NCBI GenBank assembly: GCA_030765455.1
Contig: JAVCCM010000044.1
Location: forward strand, 1-49,285
Source of the DNA: Candidatus Electryonea clarkiae
GTDB lineage: Bacteria > Electryoneota > Electryoneia > Electryoneales > Electryoneaceae
Direction of reading: 5' to 3'
DNA length: 49,285 bases
The notes under the pieces were generated by a model that did no database searches, had not been told where the DNA came from, and saw only the letters and a list, made by a program, of their open reading frames with translations. Made by a program: the position numbers and the translations under genes. Shown here one piece after another: positions 42,317 through 49,285 of the stretch. Positions within the stretch are counted from its first letter, which is position 1, and each line of letters begins with the position of its first letter.

Positions 42317-44056
42317 ATGGGTAGTTATGAAAGTCATTTACGCGATGATCGCGGGGTCTTTCCTCTCAGTGAACTGATTGACAAAAGTGCCAATGATTTC
42401 GGCGATAAACCTGTTTTTCGTACGTGGGACGGCGAAGAATATGCGCCCCTGTCATACACCACGTTGCGAGACCGGGTTCATGCATTAGCACGGTGGTTAT
42501 TATCCCAGGGCATTGGAAAGGATGACAACATAGCGGTACTGGGAGAGAACCGTCACGAGTGGGCGGCAAGTTACCTTGCTATTCAGATGACGGGCGCTAT
42601 CGTTGTTCCGGTTGACAGTATGCTTCCAGCGCCTGGGATTCGTCATGTTCTCTCCGATTCCGGTGCAAAGATAATTTTTGCTTCCTCACGTTTTCTGGAG
42701 ATACTTGCCGAAGTTGAAAATATTCCTACTCTTGAAAGATGGATCTGTTTCGACAAGGAAAAGATTGAGAATTCTTTATATCTTGAGGATCTTATTAAAG
42801 AGGGACAGAAGCTGGACATGGCATTCCCGAAACGAGACCTCGAAGAAACTGCTGCTATCCTTTATACTTCCGGAACAACCGGGCACAGTAAAGGTGTGAT
42901 GCTGACCAATAAGAATATCATGTCAAACGTCGCTTCCGCCTCAAGGATCTTTCCCATAGGACCCGAAGATACTTTTCTTTCTATTCTCCCGGTTCATCAC
43001 AGTTTCGAGGCAACAACCGGGTTTCTGCTACCCATGTACTGCGGCTGCTGCATCACTTTTTCAAAAAGCTTGAAAAGAAATGATATTTTAGAGGGAATCA
43101 GTAGTACAGGCGTTACTATGATGGTCGGTGTTCCACTGGTTTATGAAAAAATGCATGCCGGAATACTTAGAGGCGCTCGAAAGAAAGGAAAAGAGAAACT
43201 CCTGAAATACTTGTTCAAGGTTGTCGCAGTGGGTGAAAAAGTCGGGCTTGACCTTGGCAAGAAATTATTCAAAAGTATGCTGGAAAATGCAGGTTTCGGA
43301 ACTGTGAAGTTCTTCATCTCAGGTGGTGGACCCCTCGATCCTGAAACAGGAATTTTCTTCAACCGGCTTGGCATTCGCCTGATGCAGGGATATGGTTTAA
43401 CCGAAACCAGTCCGGTCGCTCATGCAACCCCGCCCTGGCAGCTTAATCACATTTGTGTCGGTCATCTTATTCCGGGTGTAGAACACAAAATTATAAATGC
43501 TAACGATCAGGGCGTAGGAGAAGTGTGCCTCAAGGGACCAAATATCTTCAAGGGCTATTATAAAAACGAAGAAGCTACGAAGGAAGCATTTACAAAGGAC
43601 GGATGGTTCAAGACCGGCGACCTTGGTATTATTCATAAAGATGATTTCCTGCAGATTACCGGACGTGAAAAAGCTATGCTGGTCACAGCCGGTGGCAAGA
43701 ACGTCTATCCCGAGGAAATTGAATTTTACCTGAACCGAAACGAGTTTGTCGCTGAATCTGTGGTGATGGGTATTCCACGCGCAAAGGGTATGGGCGATGA
43801 TATTGCCGCCCTGATACATCCTGATTATGAGGCTGTTGACCTGCACTTCGAAAAAATCGGCAAAAAACCGACAAGTGAAGATATTCATCAATTGATAAAA
43901 GGTGAAATAAAGAAAATTCAGGTCAATCTTGCAGATTATAAACGGATCAAAACTTTCAGGATTCACCAGGATGAATTCCAGAAAACAACCAAACGAACTG
44001 TAAAACGATTTCTATACACTGGGGATATGGTTACAGTCAACGGAGATTCAGTATGA
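42317..44056 (+). CDS. Long-chain fatty acid-CoA ligase (FAA1/FadD-like)
   Basis: The protein has 579 residues from the ATG at 42317, with AGGGAGG five bases upstream; the TTG-started frame from 42254 is not needed. AMP-forming synthetase of the COG1022 type, which activates long-chain fatty acids for lipid synthesis or oxidation. Motifs: LYTSGTTGHSKGVMLTN (P-loop), GYGLTETSPVAHATP, GWFKTGDLGIIHKDDFLQITGR (split: WFKTGDLG and FLQITGREK), LVTAGGKNVYPEEIE, and FQKTTKRTVKRFLY near the end with the catalytic Lys region. Soluble or peripherally bound. It shares ATGA with the next gene, a TPR protein, and the two look like one operon. Confidence 0.95.
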   Translation: MGSYESHLRDDRGVFPLSELIDKSANDFGDKPVFRTWDGEEYAPLSYTTLRDRVHALARWLLSQGIGKDDNIAVLGENRHEWAASYLAIQMTGAIVVPVDSMLPAPGIRHVLSDSGAKIIFASSRFLEILAEVENIPTLERWICFDKEKIENSLYLEDLIKEGQKLDMAFPKRDLEETAAILYTSGTTGHSKGVMLTNKNIMSNVASASRIFPIGPEDTFLSILPVHHSFEATTGFLLPMYCGCCITFSKSLKRNDILEGISSTGVTMMVGVPLVYEKMHAGILRGARKKGKEKLLKYLFKVVAVGEKVGLDLGKKLFKSMLENAGFGTVKFFISGGGPLDPETGIFFNRLGIRLMQGYGLTETSPVAHATPPWQLNHICVGHLIPGVEHKIINANDQGVGEVCLKGPNIFKGYYKNEEATKEAFTKDGWFKTGDLGIIHKDDFLQITGREKAMLVTAGGKNVYPEEIEFYLNRNEFVAESVVMGIPRAKGMGDDIAALIHPDYEAVDLHFEKIGKKPTSEDIHQLIKGEIKKIQVNLADYKRIKTFRIHQDEFQKTTKRTVKRFLYTGDMVTVNGDSV

Positions 44057-44874
44057 TTGAGAAAACCGATAATCATTTAGTTTTGTTAAAACTTATTACA
44101 AGTACTACTATTGCATTACTTCTTGTAATCATTTCAAGCGGGCCGATTCACGCCGCACAAAAACGTCTCGATCCACAAGTTGCCGACAGCCTGGTCGCAT
44201 TGACTGATGATCCCCTGGTAAAGGCTGATTATTATTCGGATGCATGGCTTTTCGAAAAGGAGCTTGCCGTACTACAGTCAAGTGGCTCAAAAGATGCAGA
44301 GACTCTTTGGCGTCTGGCGCGGACTCATATCGATCTCGGTGAAAGGTTAGAAGGGAAAGAGGCGCTTGCGAAGTTTGAAGTCGCCCTGGACCAAGCCCAG
44401 GAAGCTGTTGACCTGAACCCGAAGATCGCGAAAGCTCAACAGACTTTGGCGACTGCCTGCGGAAGGGTGGCGCTGCATAAGGGTGTTTTCCAGTCGTTAG
44501 GTCTTGTCAAGCGGGTACATAAAGCTGCGTTGTTGGCAGTTGCCACAGGCGATTCCATTCCGGTTGCCATGTATATCCTCGGTCGTACCCATAAAAAGTT
44601 GCTTGAAAAGCCAAAATTTGCCCGGAACCTGCTTGGTCTTGGATGGGTAAGGGAAGATTCTGTCTCATATTATTTTGATAAGGCATTGAAAGTCAGCGGT
44701 GGGAACATGATCCAGTGCCGCACTGAGTATGCTGATTTTCTAATTCAAGAAAAGAATGACGACAGCAAGGCAAAAGCATTACTTGAAGAAGCTCTGAAAC
44801 TGCCGATTCGTGATGAAAATGATCCGAAAGAGATTGAGTGGGCTCGTAAAATGCTGTCTGACATAGCCAAATAA
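44053..44874 (+). CDS. Exported TPR-like helical repeat protein
   Basis: The protein has 273 residues. An N-terminal signal segment (LITSTTIALLLVIISSGPIHA) is followed by antiparallel helix pairs typical of TPR proteins (AETLWRLARTHIDLGERL, ALDQAQEAVDLNPKIAKAQQ, VAMYILGRTHKKLLEKPK, YFDKALKVSGG, KAKALLEEALKL). The layout resembles regulator-of-microtubule-dynamics-like TPR proteins, which in bacteria are periplasmic and of unknown function. The ATGA overlap with the acyl-CoA ligase gene indicates coupled translation, so a role in lipid handling is possible but not shown. A terminator follows. Confidence 0.85.
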   Translation: MIEKTDNHLVLLKLITSTTIALLLVIISSGPIHAAQKRLDPQVADSLVALTDDPLVKADYYSDAWLFEKELAVLQSSGSKDAETLWRLARTHIDLGERLEGKEALAKFEVALDQAQEAVDLNPKIAKAQQTLATACGRVALHKGVFQSLGLVKRVHKAALLAVATGDSIPVAMYILGRTHKKLLEKPKFARNLLGLGWVREDSVSYYFDKALKVSGGNMIQCRTEYADFLIQEKNDDSKAKALLEEALKLPIRDENDPKEIEWARKMLSDIAK

Positions 44875-44892
44875 CTATTGTTCAGCTTGAAT

Positions 44893-44930
44893 AATCCCCC
44901 TTTTATTCTCTTCAAAAAGGGGGATTTTTA
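44893..44930 (+). terminator. Rho-independent terminator
   Basis: AATCCCCCTTTT pairs with AAAAGGGGGATT around a short loop and is followed by TTTAG; 19 bp after the TPR gene stop. Confidence 0.85.
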
Positions 44931-44931
44931 G

Positions 44932-45024
44932 TTATCCCTTCTTAGCGGGGATTCCGTGATCGATCAGAGGCTCAACTATACCGTAACTTTCTGCCATTTC
45001 ACCAAAGAGGTCAGGAGAGATTTT
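44932..45024 (-). pseudogene. Possible gene-end remnant
   Basis: A 30-codon minus-strand frame without start codon reads SPDLFGEMAESYGIVEPLID, then HGIPAKKG and a stop. The residue pattern is strongly protein-like, but the frame is closed by TAG at 45025-45027 and the upstream DNA looks like a repeat. It may be the tail of a decayed gene. No family assigned. Confidence 0.3.
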
Positions 45025-45358
45025 CTATCTCGCAAACAATAAAATCCTCCTCCCGGAATACAGTAAATCTCCCTTATAACCCGGCTCGAAAAGCATTGCC
45101 CTCACGCTCAGGGTACGAGAAACTTATACTTGACTCAAGCCTGCCTAATGGATATTTTGAATCCTTGTGAGAGATTGCACAATCTTTTCTGTTCTTGTGG
45201 CAAATACTCTTTATATACAACTGATAATATAGCGATTACGCTTTTTATTCGACAGACACAAAAGTTACAGGTTTCAATTAATTAATACAATTCTACCTGG
45301 AACGATAGACCTGTCCGAGATATACTACACAACATAAAATTACTTTTGGAGGGTAAAC
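45025..45358. other. Gene-free leader region of citrate synthase
   Basis: Holds a GC-richer patch around 45085-45120 (CCCTCACGCTCAGGG is a small palindrome) and then AT-rich DNA that must contain the gltA promoter. TTTGGAGGG (45347-45355) is the gltA ribosome site. No coding frame seen. Confidence 0.4.
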
Positions 45359-46657
45359 ATGTCAAGTCTTTATCAAAAACTGGAAACAATTATTCCTGAT
45401 TGGCGTGCTGAACGTGCAGCCGTTTTAAAGGAATCCGGTTCAGTTGAACTTTCAAAATGCACAGTAGCTCAAGCGTATGGCGGAATGCGCGGCGTGAAAG
45501 GGATGGTCTGTGAAACATCTCTAGTAGAGCCGGACAAGGGGCTGATCATTCAGGGTTATCCGCTGCTTGATATCAAAGACCTCTGGCCCGAGGAAACTTT
45601 TTATCTCCTGCTGACAGGCGAAATGCCTGATGAAGCAGCAAAAAAGGATTTGATGGCGGAGTATGACAAACGCGCCAACGTACCTGATTATGTCTGGGAT
45701 GTTCTTTATGCTATGCCTGAAGATTCACATCCTATGTGCATGTTTGATACAGCTATACTGGTTATGGAAAAGGAAAGTGCATTCCGTGAATGGTATGACA
45801 AAGGTATGACCAAAGCTGATTATTGGAAACCGACCTATGAAGATGCACTTCAGATTCTTGCGAAGCTGCCGAGTATTGCTGCAGGCGTTTACCGGATTCG
45901 CTACAACAAGGGCGATATTATTCCCTGGACTCCGGGTCTTGACTGGGGCGCAAATTATGCAAACATGCTCGGACTGAAAGATCCCGATGGCGGGTTCGCT
46001 CAACTGATGAGACTCTACCTTCATTTCCATTGTGATCATGAGGGTGGAAATGTCAGCGCAAATACATGTCATACTGTAGGTTCGGCTCTGTCTGATCCTT
46101 ATTATGCAGTTTCCGCAGGTCTTAACGGTCTGGCTGGACCGCTTCATGGGCTCGCAAACCAGGAATGTCTGAACTGGATTATCGAAACGATGGACAAATT
46201 CGGCGGCGTTCCAACCGAAGATCAGATTAGAGATTATGCTTTTGAGACACTTAAAGCTGGGAAAGTGATTCCAGGTTACGGTCATGCCGTACTGCGTGTC
46301 ACCGATCCACGATTCACCGGATTCAACCAGTTCGGTCATGAATATATTGCAGATGATCCGGTGTTCCAGACAGTTGACAGGGTCTTTACAGTTGTTCCGA
46401 AGGTCCTTGAGGCATTTTCTGAAGAACGGGTGAAAGCTGGTAAAAACCCGATTGCAAACTTCTGGCCCAATGTTGATGCCGGTTCAGGTGCGTTGCTTTA
46501 TCATTATGGCTTGGAAGAGTTCTCGTATTACACAGTGCTCTTCAGTGTAAGCCGTTCAATGGGTATGCTTGCCCAGTTAATCTGGAATCGTGCTGTAGGC
46601 ACAGCGCTGACACGCCCGAAATCAGTCGGAATAAAGTATATCAATTCCTTAAAATAA
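45359..46657 (+). CDS. gltA: Citrate synthase
   Basis: Condenses oxaloacetate and acetyl-CoA to citrate, the entry step of the TCA cycle. It has 432 residues. Active-site residues can be read: HCDHEGGNVSANTCH (substrate His region), GPLHGLANQECL (catalytic His), IPGYGHAVLRVTDPR (His and Arg), and NVDAGSGALLYHYG (catalytic Asp). The sequence, with long inserts and a WAxNYANMLG motif, is closer to the eukaryotic-like type of citrate synthase than to the hexameric NADH-regulated type of Gram-negative bacteria, so a dimer without allosteric NADH site is expected. GGAGGG precedes the ATG. It is monocistronic, with a terminator after it. Confidence 0.96.
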   Translation: MSSLYQKLETIIPDWRAERAAVLKESGSVELSKCTVAQAYGGMRGVKGMVCETSLVEPDKGLIIQGYPLLDIKDLWPEETFYLLLTGEMPDEAAKKDLMAEYDKRANVPDYVWDVLYAMPEDSHPMCMFDTAILVMEKESAFREWYDKGMTKADYWKPTYEDALQILAKLPSIAAGVYRIRYNKGDIIPWTPGLDWGANYANMLGLKDPDGGFAQLMRLYLHFHCDHEGGNVSANTCHTVGSALSDPYYAVSAGLNGLAGPLHGLANQECLNWIIETMDKFGGVPTEDQIRDYAFETLKAGKVIPGYGHAVLRVTDPRFTGFNQFGHEYIADDPVFQTVDRVFTVVPKVLEAFSEERVKAGKNPIANFWPNVDAGSGALLYHYGLEEFSYYTVLFSVSRSMGMLAQLIWNRAVGTALTRPKSVGIKYINSLK

Positions 46658-46699
46658 TAGCTGTATTGATTTTATAATCAACAGTATTATCATTGTTAT

Positions 46700-46731
46700 G
46701 AGGCGGGGTACATTACACCTCGCCTCTTTTA
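46700..46731 (+). terminator. Rho-independent terminator after gltA
   Basis: GAGGCGGGGT pairs with ACCTCGCCTC (one G-T pair) around a seven-base loop, then TTTTATTT. It is 43 bp after the gltA stop. Confidence 0.85.
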
Positions 46732-46759
46732 TTTGTGTCAAAGATTGCGTATTCTAATC

Positions 46760-46912
46760 TGTCAATTATCATTTGATAGGTTGACCAGAAGATCACTTTC
46801 GTTGAAAGGGATCTGAAATAGTGACGGAAAAAACTTATACTGTCCAACTGAAATCCCCTTCAGCGAAAGGGATCTACTCCTCGATACAGGTTAGACAGAG
46901 TAATAGTCATAT
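46760..46912. repeat. About 150-bp dispersed element, copy 2 (inverted)
   Basis: Reverse complement of the element at 16684-16838, with about two thirds of positions shared and small indels. Its two hairpins are CACTTTCGTTGAAAGGG (46794-46810) and CCCCTTCAGCGAAAGGG (46855-46871). It fills most of the gap between gltA and the MFS gene. Confidence 0.75.
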
Positions 46913-46961
46913 TCCCTATATGCGTCATGCATTTTCGACCTAATCCGGAAAGAACTACAAG

Positions 46962-48380
46962 ATGAACAGAATTCCCGAAGAACCTGGACAGCAAAATTTT
47001 ATAGCTCGAATTGGAAATGATTACTGGCAGGGACTTAAAGATCTTACGACCTGTCCACGTGAAATCTGGATTGCTTACTTAATAAAAATCTTTGAGAGCC
47101 TTTGTTACTTTTCATCGGTTCTTATCCTGATGCCATTCCTTACCCAGGATATGGGTTTGACAGACATTCAGGCAGGGACTTTTTTTGGTATCTTTTCAGC
47201 TTCTATGTCTTTTTTCATGCTATTCGTGGGATTTATTGCAGATTCATTGGGGATAAAACGGGCATTGCTTATCGGTCTATTTATTGCCTTGATAGGTAGA
47301 ATCGCAATTACATTTACAACAAATCCCTGGGTAGTTTATCCGGGTCTGTTCGTACTCTCGATCGGATTTGCCTATATGATCCCGTTGATTGCTGCGGCGG
47401 TAAAGCTGTTCTCGACTCGAAAGGCGCAGAAATACGCATATTCGTGGTATTACGTAGTTATGAACGTTGGTTCTATGATTGCCGGACTCAGCCTTGACGG
47501 ACTAAGATCAAAATTTACCGACACAATAACCTTTGACCTGCTCGGAAATGAACTGAGTATTCGTCCCCTGCAAGTGATCTTTTTTGTAAGCATACTTGCC
47601 ACATTAATCTCACTGGTGCTGACATTCTTCTTTATCCGCTCAAAAATCCCGGCTGAAGCTTTCAAGAGTGATTACGAGGAAACCACTAAACCGGAAATTA
47701 AAAATAATAAATATGATGCTGTTACATATGGTGAGGAGAAAAAATCCGCCTGGTGTATCATGATCGAAGTTGGGCGGGAAAAGATATTCTGGGTTTTTAT
47801 TCTTTTCATTTTACTGCTTGTATTGGTGAAAATGATATTCCAGTATAATCACTCACTATATCCATTATACATGGAACGTATCGGGCTGAAGAACTGGACA
47901 GGAAAACTTTATTCTATCAACCCGATAATGATCATCTTTCTGGTTCCGGTTATGACTGCAATAACTGGGAAGATGAAGGCTTATAACGTAATCCTTGTAG
48001 GATCTTTTATTAGCGCCGCCTCGGTCCTTGTTCTGGGACTTGGGGAAAGCATCATGTACATTGTTATGTTCCAGGTGATCCTTTCGTTAGGTGAAGCCCT
48101 CTGGTCGCCAAGGCTTTATGATTACACCGCTTCTATTGCACCGGAAGGCAAAGAAGCGTCTTACATGGCGCTTTCTAAAGTCCCCATGTTCTTTGCCAAA
48201 GTAGGAGCCGGACCTGCAACTGGAATTCTATTGGCGATGCTCTGCCCGGCTGAAGGTCCTCGCAATACAGAATTGATGTGGATAATTGTAGGAATATCGA
48301 CCTTGATATCCCCGCTGACTTTATTCCTTGGCAGGAAATGGCTTGATGTGGAAAGCAGGAAAAAGATGGAAAACCTGTAA
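46962..48380 (+). CDS. MFS permease
   Basis: The protein has 472 residues with about twelve hydrophobic segments and a charged central loop (RSKIPAEAFKSDYEETTKPE) between halves. The loop after segment two has the MFS pattern GFIADSLGIKRALLIG. The first helix region IKIFESLCYFSSVLILMPF resembles the ExxxxxxY motif of peptide (POT/PTR-like) carriers, and SPRLYDYTASIAPEG...YMAL (split: LWSPRLYDYTASIAPEGKEA) is also seen in that branch, so oligopeptide uptake is a guess. GGAAAG is upstream of the ATG. No neighbours give a substrate. Confidence 0.88.
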   Translation: MNRIPEEPGQQNFIARIGNDYWQGLKDLTTCPREIWIAYLIKIFESLCYFSSVLILMPFLTQDMGLTDIQAGTFFGIFSASMSFFMLFVGFIADSLGIKRALLIGLFIALIGRIAITFTTNPWVVYPGLFVLSIGFAYMIPLIAAAVKLFSTRKAQKYAYSWYYVVMNVGSMIAGLSLDGLRSKFTDTITFDLLGNELSIRPLQVIFFVSILATLISLVLTFFFIRSKIPAEAFKSDYEETTKPEIKNNKYDAVTYGEEKKSAWCIMIEVGREKIFWVFILFILLLVLVKMIFQYNHSLYPLYMERIGLKNWTGKLYSINPIMIIFLVPVMTAITGKMKAYNVILVGSFISAASVLVLGLGESIMYIVMFQVILSLGEALWSPRLYDYTASIAPEGKEASYMALSKVPMFFAKVGAGPATGILLAMLCPAEGPRNTELMWIIVGISTLISPLTLFLGRKWLDVESRKKMENL

Positions 48381-48475
48381 GAAAGACACCTTAATCGGGT
48401 GGGATTTAATAATATAGAATCAGGAGTTGACAATATATTTCATTACTAAGAACCTGCGCTTCGTTGCGTTACGGT

Positions 48476-48757
48476 TCAAGAACTTGGGGTACGTTTCTTA
48501 TTGAGATATTCAATATATAATTCGCCTAATCTTATGCCTGCTTTTACACAATACTCTGAAATGTCAGCCTCCCTGTTCACCTTCAGGGCATTGAGGAATA
48601 ATACGCTGTTTTCATGTACCACTGCTTCCGGAAGGTAGTTCATCATCTCAACCGACAATCGATGCAGATCAGGCAAATCGGATTCCTGCTGAATTGTCTC
48701 CAGCCGGTCAATGCATTTTTTCAGGTATTTTGCTGTTTTAAGGTATTGTCGTTTCAT
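48476..48757 (-). CDS. 93-residue helical hypothetical protein
   Basis: A soluble, largely helical protein (KTAKYLKKCIDRLETIQQE, LHRLSVEMMNYLPEAVVHEN, ADISEYCVKAGIRLGELYIE). The heptad-like pattern suggests a helix bundle. ATG at 48757 with a poor AAGAA ribosome site. It is convergent with the MFS gene. I do not recognise a family; no metal or catalytic motif is apparent. Confidence 0.5.
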   Translation of the reverse strand: MKRQYLKTAKYLKKCIDRLETIQQESDLPDLHRLSVEMMNYLPEAVVHENSVLFLNALKVNREADISEYCVKAGIRLGELYIEYLNKKRTPSS

Positions 48758-48967
48758 TTCTTAAGATGTGTATAGTTTTATTATTATCCCGCAAGTCAGT
48801 TTTATTCTGCAAGTCAGTCTAATCCTGTAAGGATGATATGATTTTTAGCCTACAATTTCAAGTGTGGGTTCTGAGAACAGGAATTCCTCCTATAGGTAAC
48901 AATACAATTTTCGCTTACTATAGTAACGAAAATATATGGTTCTTTGTATCCTTCCTGAAGATTTTCC

Positions 48968-49285
48968 TTATTTCACCAAAACGATTTTTCTCATTTTATC
49001 GAACTTGCCCGGAGCATTGATTTTCAGGAAATAAATACCACTCGCCATCCCTCGCGCATCAAAACTGAATTGACGGTATCCTGGATTAACCGTTTGGTCC
49101 AGGAGAGTCCTGACTTCACGTCCTAACAGATCATAAATGCTGATACGCAAATCATTTCTTTGAGGTAATCCAACCGTTACTGTCAGGCTGGAATTGAAAG
49201 GATTCGGGTATATACCCACAATTTCCCAGTCTGCTGGTATCCCATCAAGATCACGCTCTTTTGCTCTATTGAAATGAAATTCACG
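48968..49285 (-). CDS. C-terminal part of a secreted T9SS cargo protein (cut by window end)
   Basis: The minus-strand frame is open from the window edge (49285) to the TAA at 48968, 105 codons. It contains a complete type IX sorting domain: IPADWEIVGIYPNPFNSSLT, ISIYDLLGREVRTLL, MASGIYFLKI, and the end KMRKIVLVK. The catalytic or binding part lies outside the window, so function is unknown. A GTG at 49219 falls inside the domain and is not a real start. Confidence 0.88.
   Translation of the reverse strand, partial: REFHFNRAKERDLDGIPADWEIVGIYPNPFNSSLTVTVGLPQRNDLRISIYDLLGREVRTLLDQTVNPGYRQFSFDARGMASGIYFLKINAPGKFDKMRKIVLVK

Overview
The window looks like chromosome from an uncultured member of the FCB superphylum (the Bacteroidota-Marinimicrobia-Zixibacteria-KSB1 side of the bacterial tree). 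The main evidence is three large secreted proteins that end in a YPNPFN-type type IX sorting domain (10766-12547, 37679-39955 and the partial gene at 48968-49285). Supporting traits are LVIVD-repeat and SUMF1-like secreted proteins, strong AGGAGG-type ribosome sites and moderate G+C. A finer placement cannot be made from this sequence alone. No rRNA, tRNA, CRISPR array or intact transposase was seen.

Layout. 1-2.4 kb: the tail of a decayed nuclease-like gene, then tandem TauE/SafE permease paralogs on the minus strand. 2.7-6.1 kb: a divergent cluster of exported proteins, three of which carry a CxxC...CxxC zinc ribbon directly after the signal peptide; one of these is frameshifted. 6.4-8.1 kb: dnaG. 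8.4-10.0 kb: a compact minus-strand trio (43-residue RiPP-precursor-like peptide, soluble Ser-His S26-type peptidase, NTP_transf_5 nucleotidyltransferase). 10.8-18.8 kb: a T9SS cargo protein, a GlcD-type flavoprotein, a lipoprotein DUF255/YyaL protein, an HD hydrolase and a secreted SUMF1-like protein. 19.0-20.8 kb: a second unusual minus-strand pair, a 66-residue protein coupled to a 548-residue papain-like protein. 21.4-24.5 kb: small proteins and a soluble cNMP-GAF histidine kinase. 24.6-26.9 kb: rsmA-mgtE. 27.4-31.9 kb: rho, a SprT-like metallopeptidase, a mazEF toxin-antitoxin pair and pepT. 32.3-37.7 kb: a tightly overlapping operon (free-methionine-sulfoxide reductase, mutM, pgeF, comM, acyl-CoA synthetase). 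37.7-44.9 kb: LVIVD protein, ADP-ribosylglycohydrolase, a broken toxin-antitoxin locus filled with repeats, and a long-chain acyl-CoA synthetase with a TPR lipid-side partner. 45.4-49.3 kb: citrate synthase, an MFS permease, a small unknown protein and another T9SS cargo gene cut by the window end.

Most genes are core housekeeping genes: replication, termination, ribosome maturation, DNA repair, the TCA cycle and fatty-acid activation. The novelty lies in the RiPP-like trio, the small-protein/papain-like pair, the exported zinc-ribbon cluster, and an unusually rich set of non-coding repeats. The repeats include a 183-bp MITE-like element with 29-bp inverted ends, a roughly 150-bp element present in two inverted copies 30 kb apart, and an 82-83-bp palindrome present twice. 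Several proteins were given shorter starts than the longest open frame, because of clear ribosome sites or alignment to a neighbour paralog; these are noted in the entries.
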